NCBI GenBank assembly: GCA_002633005.1
Contig: NMRA01000008.1
Span: forward strand, 626,985 to 690,984
DNA from: Phoronis australis
Taxonomy: Eukaryota; Phoronida; Phoronidae
DNA length: 64,000 bases
Direction of reading: 5' to 3'
A program made the position numbers and the translations under genes. The notes beneath the pieces are model-generated. The model was not told the DNA's origin. It saw only the letters and a program-made list of their open reading frames with translations, and ran no database searches. Shown here piece after piece: positions 12,801-23,022 of this stretch. Each line of letters opens with the position of its first letter. The stretch's first letter is position 1.

Positions 12801-15800
12801 GTCCTGAAAGCCCAGTTTTAATCGATCACGTGACCACGCCACAACAGCTTATTATTTAAAATGACTTATTCTTATTAAAATGACATAGGCAAAAAATTGA
12901 ATTTTGGACCTCAAAAGCGAGGCCCCCTATATTAATATAGGGGGCCTCGCTGAAGGGAGGCCGGAGAGCGGGGCCNGGGCCCCCTATATTAATATAGGGG
13001 GCCCCGCTCTCCGGCCTCCTTTCGGCGAGGCCCCCTATATTAATATAGGGGACCTCGCTTTTGAGGTCCGAAATTCAATTTTTTGCTTATGTCATTTTAA
13101 TAAGAATAAGTCATTTTAAATAATAAGCTGTTGCCACGCTTTGGTCGAACATTTGGGTAATTCATGAACTGCTAGTTTGCCGCGTAATCAGCCGATGGCC
13201 GCGATAACTGCCGTGCGAACTTCTGTTAAACTGTATTTCATGAAGAATATTATCCAGCTTCTGAACACAAACATTATTTACGTACACAGATCAGTGATAC
13301 AAGAATAAGTTACTTTTCTACAGACCATCAAAATACCTCGGTGACTATTAGAAGGCAGAAAACAAACAGCGCGTCGGATTCGGTGGCAATTACGCGGCAC
13401 TAAATTAACTTTTAATTCACTCAATTAAAGTTCTAAGCAGTTGGATTGTTATTCGACGAAGGCAGTTAGAACTGGTTAAACACTGTCACCCCAGCTAACG
13501 GGCATTAGCCATGTGGCGAAATGGTACCAAAGCTCTACTTGTTTTGCGGCTAATGTAACGGTAAATAACCAATGCACTGGAGTGGGACTGTTTTAAATAT
13601 CACGACACGAATTAGGGAACTAATGATAATTGATGGGCCGCCACACACCGACATTACACTCCTGAGACGACGTGGGCCTTGAAGGGCCATTATTGGTTTT
13701 ACGGCCGAAAAACGCATTTTTTAGATCGCTGCTAGACGAGAGTGACCCAGAGTTATAAAACGACAACACCCTTTGTGTGTTTGCGATTTTATTTCCTAAA
13801 TTTTTTCCGTTGTTTGACACACATTCGCTGAAATCAAGGCGGGTAAATACGCTAAAAATATAATGCAAATTATCGAGTGAGGTTTAATCTCGGAGACAGC
13901 GTTAGACTGCGACTGTGAAGCTTGCAGGTTCGATGCCGCGTAGGGGCTAATCTCAGAAAATAACTTTTGTAGCCCATAATGTATCCCGTAAACAAACAAA
14001 AATTACGCCAAACAAGGAGCAACCGTTCAGTTTGAAACCTTTGCTTTTCTTAGTACGACATGCTAGTTAGGCAATAAAAACACACGGTGATCTAAAATGA
14101 AACGAATCAAACTTTATGAATCATTACAACAACCTTTTACAAATTTTAAATTACTATTGACATCATGGTGGGCTCGAATTTTTGGTTTTGATGCACTGGG
14201 CAATGTCACGTGCATCTTTTCCCAGAAACACAATAATGAAGAGTTCAGGAACATTAGTATGCGTGTGTAGGCCCGCTGTTTGAGCATAAAATTATAGGTT
14301 GTGATTTTCAATTCATAACCATTATGATCAATAACAGAAATGTATTAACATTTTAATACCTGCATGGTTACAATGGCTGCCTCTTAATCGCGTTAATAAT
14401 AAAATAAAATGTAGGAGTATTATGTGCAAGCACTTATCTCCTCTAGGAATGCGGGCAAAATTTGCACGTGACAAACTTTTCGCTCAAGTCGTGGAGTGAA
14501 AAATATTACATTACAATCATATGTACAGCCGTGTCCGCATCATCTTTGCTGGAGAAAAGCTAGATCACGTAAAATCACTCGACCGAAAAACGAGCGTTTA
14601 CCAAGCAATTTCGGGACCTTATTCCTACAGTCACTAGCAAAATGGCAGCTACTGAGTCGGAATGGCTACTGGCCAAATACATTTGCCAGACGAGAAACGT
14701 TCGGTGAATTTTCCGATAATTTAACGTTCCAGCCTGGCTATGAGGCATTCATTTTGGCAATGTAGGTGAGTAAGGTCCCGAGTATTACTCATGGAATACT
14801 TGCTTTTCACTCAAATGATTTTACGTATTCCTAAGTAACCTTTCCAAACTTGCAAAAGTGTTGCATCTGCGTAACGCGTCCCTGACTACACTCCGCGTGT
14901 GACGCTGTTCTTATTGATAAATTCACAGCACGTGATCGGCAGTATTACTGCGCATGTTTTAAGTACATGCAGTTAATTTAAACTTGACAGTAACGTCGAG
15001 TTTGTTTACAGATTTATCGCTCATCAGCCGTAGAATCTTGTTAACAAATTATTTCAAATTTCAACACATCTGAGATAATATAAATATGGTGACGATTTGT
15101 GTACCTTTAAGAGAGTTCGTGACAGCTGCAAGCAAGCACTGAGTCTACGTACGTCCTTGATCGTTCCAAAGGGTCACTACAAAAGTACTGCTGTTTTTGC
15201 AAGTAAAATTCCTAAAAGCTTTCATAGCCATTGTTTCTCCATTACCAAAGTTACCGAAATCCCCAAAATAGACTGAAAATGATCGATCATTCTAGTTATT
15301 TGTTGCTCCTTTTCCTATAGTCTTGCCCAGCTTCTTAGGCCAAGGAGCAACCTACTGGATGGCACTGTTACACGTCTACAACATATACGTGCAGTGCATT
15401 GCAACAAATGGAAATGTCTGTCCGTTTTCTTAAAGGAGACTGGCAAACTACACGAAGAACCATAACTGGACTCTCGTGCTTATTTAGCTCAGGTGTTTTG
15501 TGCAATGGGCCCAACCATGAGACATGCGCACGTCTGATGCACTGCAAATGACATCAGAACACCTGCACTGTTTTTTTATTTGTTGAGGTCCCACTCGGTA
15601 ATATTAACCTTGTTGATCTTGTTTAATCCAAAATTTATTTAATCTAAAATTTAATTGTGACTTTATCCCATGCGAACCATTATTGCATACAAGTTCAAAT
15701 CCTTGTAACAAAGTAGCAAAACTGAATTTTTAATGTTATCAGAAAGACTATTCAATGAGTTTGTATTGGTGATCATATACAAAAATAGATTATTAATTAA

Positions 15801-18272
15801 TTACCGTGTAATCACACACATATATTTCTGTGTCATATATCAGGCGAATACGAGGTCACGTCAACGTTTCTAAAAATTCAGCTATGCTTAAAAAAGCACC
15901 TTACTTGTGTCGCCATTTTTTCTTTGTCAGCTGTCAACACATTCGTACCGAATGTTTTAGCGTATTACAACCTTAATTGGTTACTTTAACCCCAACCTGT
16001 GAAATCTCTGGCTATTTGTTTAGACAAAATGAGTTCTTTTACTGGTGAAAAACTGCTTCGAAGGATATATCTGTCATCAAATTGTATTTAAGTTTCAAAC
16101 AATTTAGTTTTCGTTAAACAAATTGTTGATAATCCTTGAGAAAATAAACATTTAACTTCGTGTGGTCGAGAAAGATTGCAGTCTCTGTCACATAATTACA
16201 AATACTCCGAGTCTAGAGATTCGGACATTTACTCCAACACTATGCGATTATTCGTTTAGCGGAATTCAAGGAAACTGATTGTCTTTATCAAAGCATCTTT
16301 TCTAGTTTGCGTAGGAAACACGCACAGTGTTTAAAGAATCTGAAAACCATGCAACAAAACAATGGTTATCACCAGTCGAACCGCGTGGTTTGGCTTTAGT
16401 TCGAATGTACCTCGCGAAGGTGGTCGAATTCCACCACGCGCACACAATTATGTAAACCAGCTCACACTCAGCGTGCAATTCAAATTTAATTACCGTGTAC
16501 TAATTAAAAACATTACCTGGCTCATGAGTACTTACCTTTTACACAAAACGGTGAGTGCGAAACCATTCCAAGACTACCGCTCACGCGCCAAATCGAGCCG
16601 GTACATGTTGGAATTATATTCATGTCCATAATTTTAGCAATATCTTTAGTGTTATATCTGCCAGTTTTTGATATTATACACATCTGAGTTGTCTATTTTA
16701 AAACAACCTCAAGTCCTCGTATAATTACAATATATTACTATAATTTGTTGTAATTGTAAATAAAGCTTAGAAAAGCATTATTACATTTTCCAAATAGTCC
16801 TTCGGTCATGGGTGAGAATTCGTGCCGACCTTGTTTTTTGCAAAGACGAAATCTATTATTACCCATCATTACCAAAGAGCCAGACGCGCAAATGGCGGTT
16901 GGTGTTTAACAGGAATGCAAAATGGCTTTAGAAAGGAACAAGGTCTTTATAGATAACAGCAGTCACAAAATTGCATTCGAGGTAAAAACGTGTATGCGTA
17001 AAATTGAACCGAGCAGGTCTCAAAGGAATGAAATTTTATTTTTTTCTTGCGCGGGTTGATCACTAATACCTTCAACAAAGGCAACATGCAGAGAAGAATA
17101 AAAATATGCAAACTAGTAATTTCCAAAAGTAAATGATAAAGCACTAGGAATGTCACACTACCCCCAGATATTAATTTGAAATTTTAATGTTATCGTTGTC
17201 TATTAGCATAAACCATTGCAGTTGGTTTATTCGCGTTATACGGGAATCTATTAATCTAATTTAGGTTAAAGGTAATTTGTTCAATATTAATTGCCTATAG
17301 CGGTCGTGGTACCGGTACCAGAGTGCAACCATAGAATTACTTATAGCGTCATTTGCTTAACAGACTTGTCGCTTTCAGGGACGACAATAGCATGTCGATT
17401 TCATGCGGGTAAAATTGATGATAAGCTATTAGTTTTGATATAGCTATCATTAGCATTAAAATGCAATATAAGTCCAAAAACAGGTGATTTTTCTCTTTAA
17501 TCAGGCCGCTGAAGGATTGTTCACGTTGTTTTCGAATGATTACATGTGGTAAGTCACACCTTGGTTTTAAAACAAAGATGAAACCAAGGTCAAGTCGCAA
17601 GTGTTATTCAGTTAATTTTAAAGTTGCTCAAGTCCAAACACAGTATGCGGAGCCTATTCGTTAATAAATGTTTTAGTATAAACATAAAAGAAATGCCTTC
17701 TCCACTGTCACGCGCTCCAAATCCAGTGCATTGTTTTTATTTGTTTCACAGCCGGCAACAGGTGTACGGCAGTCATTCCGAGTATGTGCTCGCACGGCGC
17801 TACGTAAAAATAGAAACAACTCACCTCCAAACCTGTGACTCAGATAATTTGTGGCGTGTCGCGACATCAACCACGGATACAACGGGAAGGGGTCACGATG
17901 GGCGCCTCCCAAAAGCATGGGGTGAAGAGGGGAGGCTGAATGTCCCGGCAAAGTCTGTGGAAGTGTACCTGCGAAAGCAGGATTCAGTCCTAAGTGTCCA
18001 AACCCGCCAAACATCGCTCCGCTGGCTCCAAACGCGTCCGCGTACGGCTGGACGTCCGGAGTGGTTCCGTATAAAGTCTTAATTCTTTGAAGCCAGGCAG
18101 CTGCATCTCCGACAGGCTGGAAGCCTCTGGCAACATCGGGCTCCCTTGATGGGACCCTCAAAGTCGAATGATCCACGTGAGCCTGCGTAGGGGACGTGCC
18201 ACAATCTTTGCTCATTAACGAGTCGATGGTAAAGGCGTTGGATCTTTTGGAGCTTTGTGTGACTGGCATCAT
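6665..18272 (-). CDS. Emx: Emx homeobox transcription factor (whole gene, 3 exons)
   Basis: CDS joins 18272-17825, 10341-10175 and 6898-6665 on the minus strand: 849 bases, 282 residues. Emx proteins are nuclear sequence-specific DNA-binding factors that pattern the anterior head and brain in bilaterians. Residues 14-23 ([10 protein letters not shown]) match the N-terminal Emx motif and resemble a Groucho-binding eh1 site. Residues 132-136 (YPWLM) match the Emx YPW motif. The homeodomain is residues 162-221 with W209, F210 and N212 (homeodomain positions 48, 49, 51). The tail after it is acidic and ends with HVTKWKQ, comparable to the basic/aromatic tail of vertebrate EMX. Splice phases are 1 and 0 and agree. 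The intron between homeodomain positions 44 and 45 is the one I recall for EMX genes. The start is the first of two tandem ATGs; an in-frame stop lies 45 bases upstream. Confidence 0.95.
6899..10174 (-). other. Emx intron 2
   Basis: 3276 bases between homeodomain positions 44 and 45. It holds a short three-fold GAACATT tandem near 7180-7203 and a dispersed repeat at 9391-9543. No other gene was recognised on either strand. Confidence 0.85.
9391..9543. repeat. Dispersed repeat Y, copy 1
   Basis: About 150 bp similar to 27424-27572. Both contain an ACATTT start, a GTTATTTGTA block, an AATTATTTTTGT block, an AATAAG block, and ends related to TGATGCCATA inverted. Probably a small non-autonomous transposon sitting in Emx intron 2. 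Confidence 0.55.
10175..10341 (-). CDS. Emx: Emx exon 2 (homeodomain N-terminal part)
   Basis: Encodes residues 150-205. The acceptor is TTTTTAATTTCAG, phase 1, which completes the Gly codon begun in exon 1. The exon begins [10 protein letters not shown] and carries [20 protein letters not shown] through SLTETQ, a near-perfect Emx helix 1-2 region ([10 protein letters not shown] is diagnostic). The donor is ACCCAG|GTTAGT, phase 0. Confidence 0.96.
12557..12606. repeat. TCA/TCG trinucleotide tract
   Basis: An imperfect array of TCA, TCG and ATC triplets. On the minus strand it reads as an Asp-rich run, but it has no flanking coding similarity and lies inside Emx intron 1. Confidence 0.8.
12842..13133. 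mobile_element. 292-bp foldback element made of three nested palindromes
   Basis: The whole segment is one imperfect inverted repeat with ends CAACAGCTTATTATTT and the reverse complement. Within it sit three near-identical palindromes centred on TATATTAATATA with C-run/G-run flanks: 12917-12950 (34 bp, perfect), 12977-13004 (28 bp, perfect) and 13025-13058 (34 bp, one mismatch). The middle one lies at the centre of symmetry. The flanks CCACGCCA (12834-12841) and CCACGCTT (13134-13141) agree at 6 of 8 bases, possibly a hAT-like target duplication. A single N at 12976 lies beside a small insertion in the left arm. The open frame across it (repeating APYINIG) is a by-product. Confidence 0.8.
13880..13945 (+). 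repeat. tRNA-like fragment (possible SINE head)
   Basis: 13927-13937 reads GGTTCGATGCC, matching the pol III B-box pattern GGTTCGANNCC. Upstream AGCGTTAGACTGCGACTGTG resembles the anticodon arm of a tRNA, and an A-box-like stretch lies near 13885-13900. The acceptor stem is not restored, so this is at best a tRNA-derived SINE remnant. Confidence 0.35.
17825..18272 (-). CDS. Emx: Emx exon 1 (N-terminal region)
   Basis: Encodes residues 1-149 plus the first base of codon 150. The start context is GACGCCATGATG. The region holds the [10 protein letters not shown] motif, a Gly/Ala/Phe-rich middle (residues 80-120) and [13 protein letters not shown], the Emx YPW motif. The donor is GGAG|GTGAGT, phase 1. 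An open frame continues past the donor into the intron, but the family similarity stops at HRFGG. Confidence 0.93.
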
Positions 18273-19588
18273 GGCGTCAACCGATGGCGAGTTCTCTAGT
18301 TTACTCAACAAATGTCAAACGCTGTCTTTACTGGTGTCTATTTTGGCCTTTATGCCAAAGTATCTCGTCCGTGTAAACCTACTGTGCTTTATCGTCTGCA
18401 AATCAACATGTAAACGGCTAAAACTTTCACGAGGAATTTGACAGCACCCAGCTGCTAAGAACCAACTTCCACTGTGGTTGTCTCCTTATACTACAGGTAG
18501 CGTATTTCTCTTATGTAGCTCTGCAGCAGCGCCCGCAAGACCACACTTCGATGAAACTAATTGTTATAACCATCATTACTACGCTTATAACCATCATACG
18601 ATTGGTTGAAAGCGCAACCCCTTTAGCGATCTGATTGGATTATAATACTGTTGAAAGTTATTTCCTATATCATTGAAGGCTAATGGGATTAAATCGTTAC
18701 AAACGCTGATGGGAGTGGCTCCAGATTTGATTGACAACTCTTCCGCTTGGATTGATTTGAGTTGGCGTATCAGCTTCTGTGTATAACAGTAATCCATAAT
18801 ATTTAGTTTGTCGTTAATAATTAAGCCGATTATACTACACCTTCAGTATATGAACTCCTAGCGCCTTGCATCAACGAGAAATTTTGTAAGTCGAAATCCC
18901 CGAGAATAAATGAATGTTTGAACACAATGATTTTTAGTCAACATAAAGGTAGGCATAGTTAAACACTATTTACTATTCTTTACGTGAACAGTGAAATATT
19001 CTCGAACTACAGTTGAGCAGGGGTAACAGAAAACGTGTACTGAATCGTTCCTGTTTTCGATTGCAGTTGATTATGTAGTTGCCAACGGGTTAACCAAACA
19101 AATCCCCAAAAATGATAATCAGGCACTGACAGCCGACAGCTCAACCCATTCTCATGATATCCGACATAACGTGCATAGAAATAAACCAAAGGGTCTTATC
19201 CAATCTTAAACTTAACAACTAGTCGCTAAAGTTAACAGTGACTGTTAATACTCGGTTATGTGCGGAAAGAATGTTTTGTTTTTGTCATTTCGCAAGTTTT
19301 TACTCACATCAAATTTGTTTAGAAAGACAATAGTCTCAAGAGATTCACAGTTGAGGGCCGATAACAAAGTGAACCAAGTCACTCTCATCAACAGGTGACT
19401 CAATCATAGTTTTTATACCACAATTTCCATCATTACTGAGAGAACCGTCGGTGTCAATTTAGCTTTTTTTCCCGACAAAAACACTCCTTTATGGTTTAGA
19501 CCACTTATCATTAAAACGGTGTCAACTTGTTCTTTGCGCAGGTTAGAAGTGACTTTGGGATTAGGATGAAGCGACAACTCGTTGCAAG

Positions 19589-19748
19589 GGCGGATCCAGG
19601 ATTTTGAGTTGGGGGGGGGGGGCAGGGCAGAGTACTAGCCAGAATTTTGCCCGTCAGACATTCGCATCCTCGAACTGCCAAATGGAATCTAGGATAATTT
19701 TAGGGGGAGGGGCATGGCCCCCTTGGCCCCACTCTAAATCCGCCACTG
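19589..19748. mobile_element. hAT-type MITE, copy 1
   Basis: About 160 bp beginning GGCGGATCCAGGATTTTGAG and ending AAATCCGCCACTG, the inverted form of CAGTGGCGGAT-type hAT ends. The interior matches 26286-26437 closely (a GCCAGAATTTTGCCCG-like block, an AATAGAATCTGGGA-like block and a GGGGCATGGCCCC block). The first few bases of the left end are lost. Confidence 0.75.
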
Positions 19749-20133
19749 CGTTAGTGTCTGAGACCAGGATAAAAATTAGCTTCATCTGTCTGTTTTTTTT
19801 TTTAATCGAGCATGATCTCAAACAGTTGCCAAGTGATAAGTCTCTCATCAGTTCGAAAATCACGTCTAATCTGAATGGGGTACAAGTCGAGCCTAAAACG
19901 ACAAATCACGTGAACTACTTCAAAGTAACTAGCCCCCCACATTTTTGCTAATCGGCTATCAAAACCGCGTTCCTTTCAGGCGGCGAACTTTTAATTTATA
20001 CCACTTACAATTATGAAATTGGTTTCTGCTTTTGCAGAGCACTGGCAGTTCAATAGTTGTTGAGACCGTGCTGGGCATAAAAATGACAAGCACAAACGAA
20101 ATGTCAGTTCTTTCTCGATGTTCCAATAACAAG

Positions 20134-20205
20134 GGCGGATCCAAGATTTTTTACAGGGGAGTCGAATCAAAGATTTTTAAAAAGGGAGTGCAAGTCAAGT
20201 TGCTT
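20134..20205. repeat. Fragment with hAT-type MITE end
   Basis: Begins GGGCGGATCCAAGATTTTTT, like the left end of the MITE at 19589, then diverges into unrelated A-rich sequence. No right end was seen. A similar loose match (GGCGGATTTGAGGGAGGGG) starts at 20742. Confidence 0.4.
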
Positions 20206-22824
20206 TTTGCAAAGGAGGAAGAGCTAATAGCCGTTTCAAACTGAATATTCCCGTCTTCACGAAAACAGTTTAATTTGTATTCGTTCAAAAGTAGTGATAT
20301 CAGTTAGTAACTCCAAACGCATAAAAATCACATCTAGCGTATTGTTCTCGACCAGGAAATACTCTGAAAACTGTAAGTAAATACTCTCCACAAAACGCAT
20401 TTGCAAATGTTAAAATCGACTAGACAAGTGAAATGACACTTACTTTTGACGTGATTCAGCCGATTATGTTTGTTTAAAAAGTTAATTTGATGAAGAAACA
20501 TTAAACTAAACTGTTTACACGAAGCGTGATGAACCCCGTCTAAGCAATGTAAGTGTCTAAACATTACAGCGGAATAGAATTTACTACTTGGTAATATACC
20601 GACGGGCTCTCACGTGTTGATGATCCGTTTGCAAACATAGAAATATGCGGGAATATAAGCAGTTCCACCCGTATTAAACATGCTGGGTTATGCAGTTTAT
20701 GGACGCATTCTCTTTATATTTAGGCGCCCACTTAATACATTGGCGGATTTGAGGGAGGGGAGAGCAGGCCCTCCATTCCGGACACATCCAAAAAATGCCG
20801 CCGGGAAGACGACTTTGGTGGTTGGTCCTCCCTATAAATACGTCAGTGAACTAACAGTGCGTACATAGTTTGTACCTTTATGTAATGAATTTAGCACAAG
20901 AATTGAATACTCACTTACTCAATGACATAATACAGTTAGTTAAAAACGGAAAGGAGGGGCACATTTTAAGACAATTTTATTGAAACGTGTAATATTCCCA
21001 AACACTAATTATTCATTAACGAACAAAATTCTCGAAATTCTCATGACAATTGCAAGACAGGTGAGGAAAGTCAGTTATTTACGTTTGCAAAGTCAGGATT
21101 GTGTCGCGGATATAACACAACAGGTCTGGACAAAATGACAACTTAATTCAGAAACATTCCATTGACTTTCATTTACAATGTTTTCCTAACCCAAAACTCG
21201 GCCACCAGTCTTATGCTGACTTGGAAATAAAGCAAATCGCGACAATGGATGTCGAAATGTGTATCTTATCAAGTAATCTTCAGCGCCTCTCTCCCTGTAC
21301 TCTGGGACATTCTTCGCGCGCGGAGCCAATTCTATTTCTGCTATCTCATATCTGCCATGCATTCCTGTCCTAATATATCGATTGACATGGCAAATTGCGC
21401 TCTAATTGCCCAATGGCTGGCTAGCATACCTCCGCGCTGGTGGTATCCAGACCCCTAATGATGATGAGCGAAGATAACGCCATTTTCACAAAAGAACTGG
21501 GTAATATACACTGACTGAACGTTCAATTCATCGAATGTTTTCGTTTCATTCGTCTTTCTGTCGGATGAAGAGACTTCTAAGGATGAGTCATACTAACGTG
21601 TTTCGAAAATCTGATAAATGATTATTGCTTAAATAACTTTTAGAGGAGGAATTTGTGACCCCATTTTCGAAAACGTTTAATTATGATTATCTGCATCAGC
21701 CTGAAATTATTGGCTATAGTTGATTAAGTCGCACGCATTCGAATTATTTTGGAGGGATCGTTGTTAATGAAATCATGCAAATACTTGTCTTAAAATATAG
21801 ATAGGGAAAATCAGCTCATTTTCCGCATTTCTGGTATTTTTTGCTTCAACTTTATTTAATTTAGTTGTATGTTAATCTTTTGTGGAAGATAAAAAATGGA
21901 CTTTGGACATTACAAAATGAAAATAACATTTGTCGTATTGCGGATACAAGTTCTATTATGAACGTTTTTGTGTGTCAATGAAGGGAAAGAACATTTTTAT
22001 ATAACGTAACAAGAGGTGAACTTCTTGTCGGTGAATTGTACGAGATACGCGTATTAGATAGGACGCACGTCTGTATAAACCCCACAGACGTGTAAAAACT
22101 CACTGATTAAAGACGGTAGCTTAGGTGGTAAGGTAAACATCTACCATTTCACGCCTCTCATCTCCAAACATAACGATCATTGTGGGGTGTTGATTATATA
22201 CCTGACTCTATCACTTAAAATCAGGATGAATTCTAAATACGCCTCGAACACAATAAAAGTGGTGTGTCTTTTCGCGCGACGCTCTTTCAAATTCACTCCT
22301 TGGAAAATGTAATTATCAATCCTGAACAACAGCCTAAAACCCTTAAGTAATTGTTGCCATATACCAGCCATTGAATGTGGAATTTGAGCCAATTTCTTGC
22401 CTCACATATCGCCGATTGTAATGAAGATAAGACGACACTGGCTCAGCGACGTGTATTCATTGTAACAATAGCGTGCGTTTGTAACCGAATGCCTTTGTCA
22501 GCCAACGTATTTTTGCAATGAAAATGAATCAATAACGCATACAAGCCTTACTTGGTTGAAATCTGAAACGAAATGGTTGGATTTATTTAACAACATTGTA
22601 AGTGTGTTTATTAAACGTTTATCGTAAAAGAAATTAATAACTATAACAAATGGCTCAGAGCATATCGCTAAATCAGCTAACAAGAGCGGATTAATAATAT
22701 TTGAAATAATATCATTATTCTCTTTCAGGTCTCAGCTCTAAGCACTTCCAGGCATTTCACGCGCTGATAAACCCACTCTCCGCCAAAAAAGAAATTCTTC
22801 GATTAAGACTACTAACCGCTATAA

Positions 22825-23022
22825 AATTGGTCTCAATTTGTTGAATGAGAAGTGATTTCTGTGTTTGCTAAGAACTGACAGATCGCTATTCCTGAAGACC
22901 GCATTAAATGACACGCCGTGACAAACCAGCATTTAAAGATTTGTCTCGGCAATAACGAACTGCCGGTTCTTTCGAAGCACTGAATATCCATTTGACAAAG
23001 GAACAATTTGAGACCAATGTCG
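22825..23022. repeat. Short inverted-repeat pair, possible MITE
   Basis: AATTGGTCTCAATTTGTT near 22825 and its near-inverse AACAATTTGAGACCAAT near 23005 enclose about 165 bp without coding signal. The arms are short, so this could be chance or a decayed MITE. Confidence 0.35.

Larger units (their letters stand above)
10342..17824 (-). other. Emx intron 1
   Basis: 7483 bases between the N-terminal exon and the first homeodomain exon. It contains a trinucleotide (TCA/TCG) tract near 12557-12606, the triple-palindrome foldback at 12842-13133, and a tRNA-like fragment near 13880-13945. The rest shows no recognised coding exon. Long first introns of developmental homeobox genes often carry enhancers, but I cannot identify one here. 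Confidence 0.85.

Noticed and set aside
12904-13119. Open frame repeating APYINIGG
   Set aside because: It is the palindromic foldback read in one frame; the N and the palindromes account for it.
17307-17318. GGTACCGGTACC palindrome
   Set aside because: 12-bp palindrome without a partner or repeat context; expected by chance in 64 kb.
18273-18311. Upstream extension of the Emx reading frame (LLSKLENSPSVDA)
   Set aside because: It begins at a TTG, not an ATG, and a TGA stop lies just before. The tandem ATG at 18272 fits the family N-terminus and a good start context.
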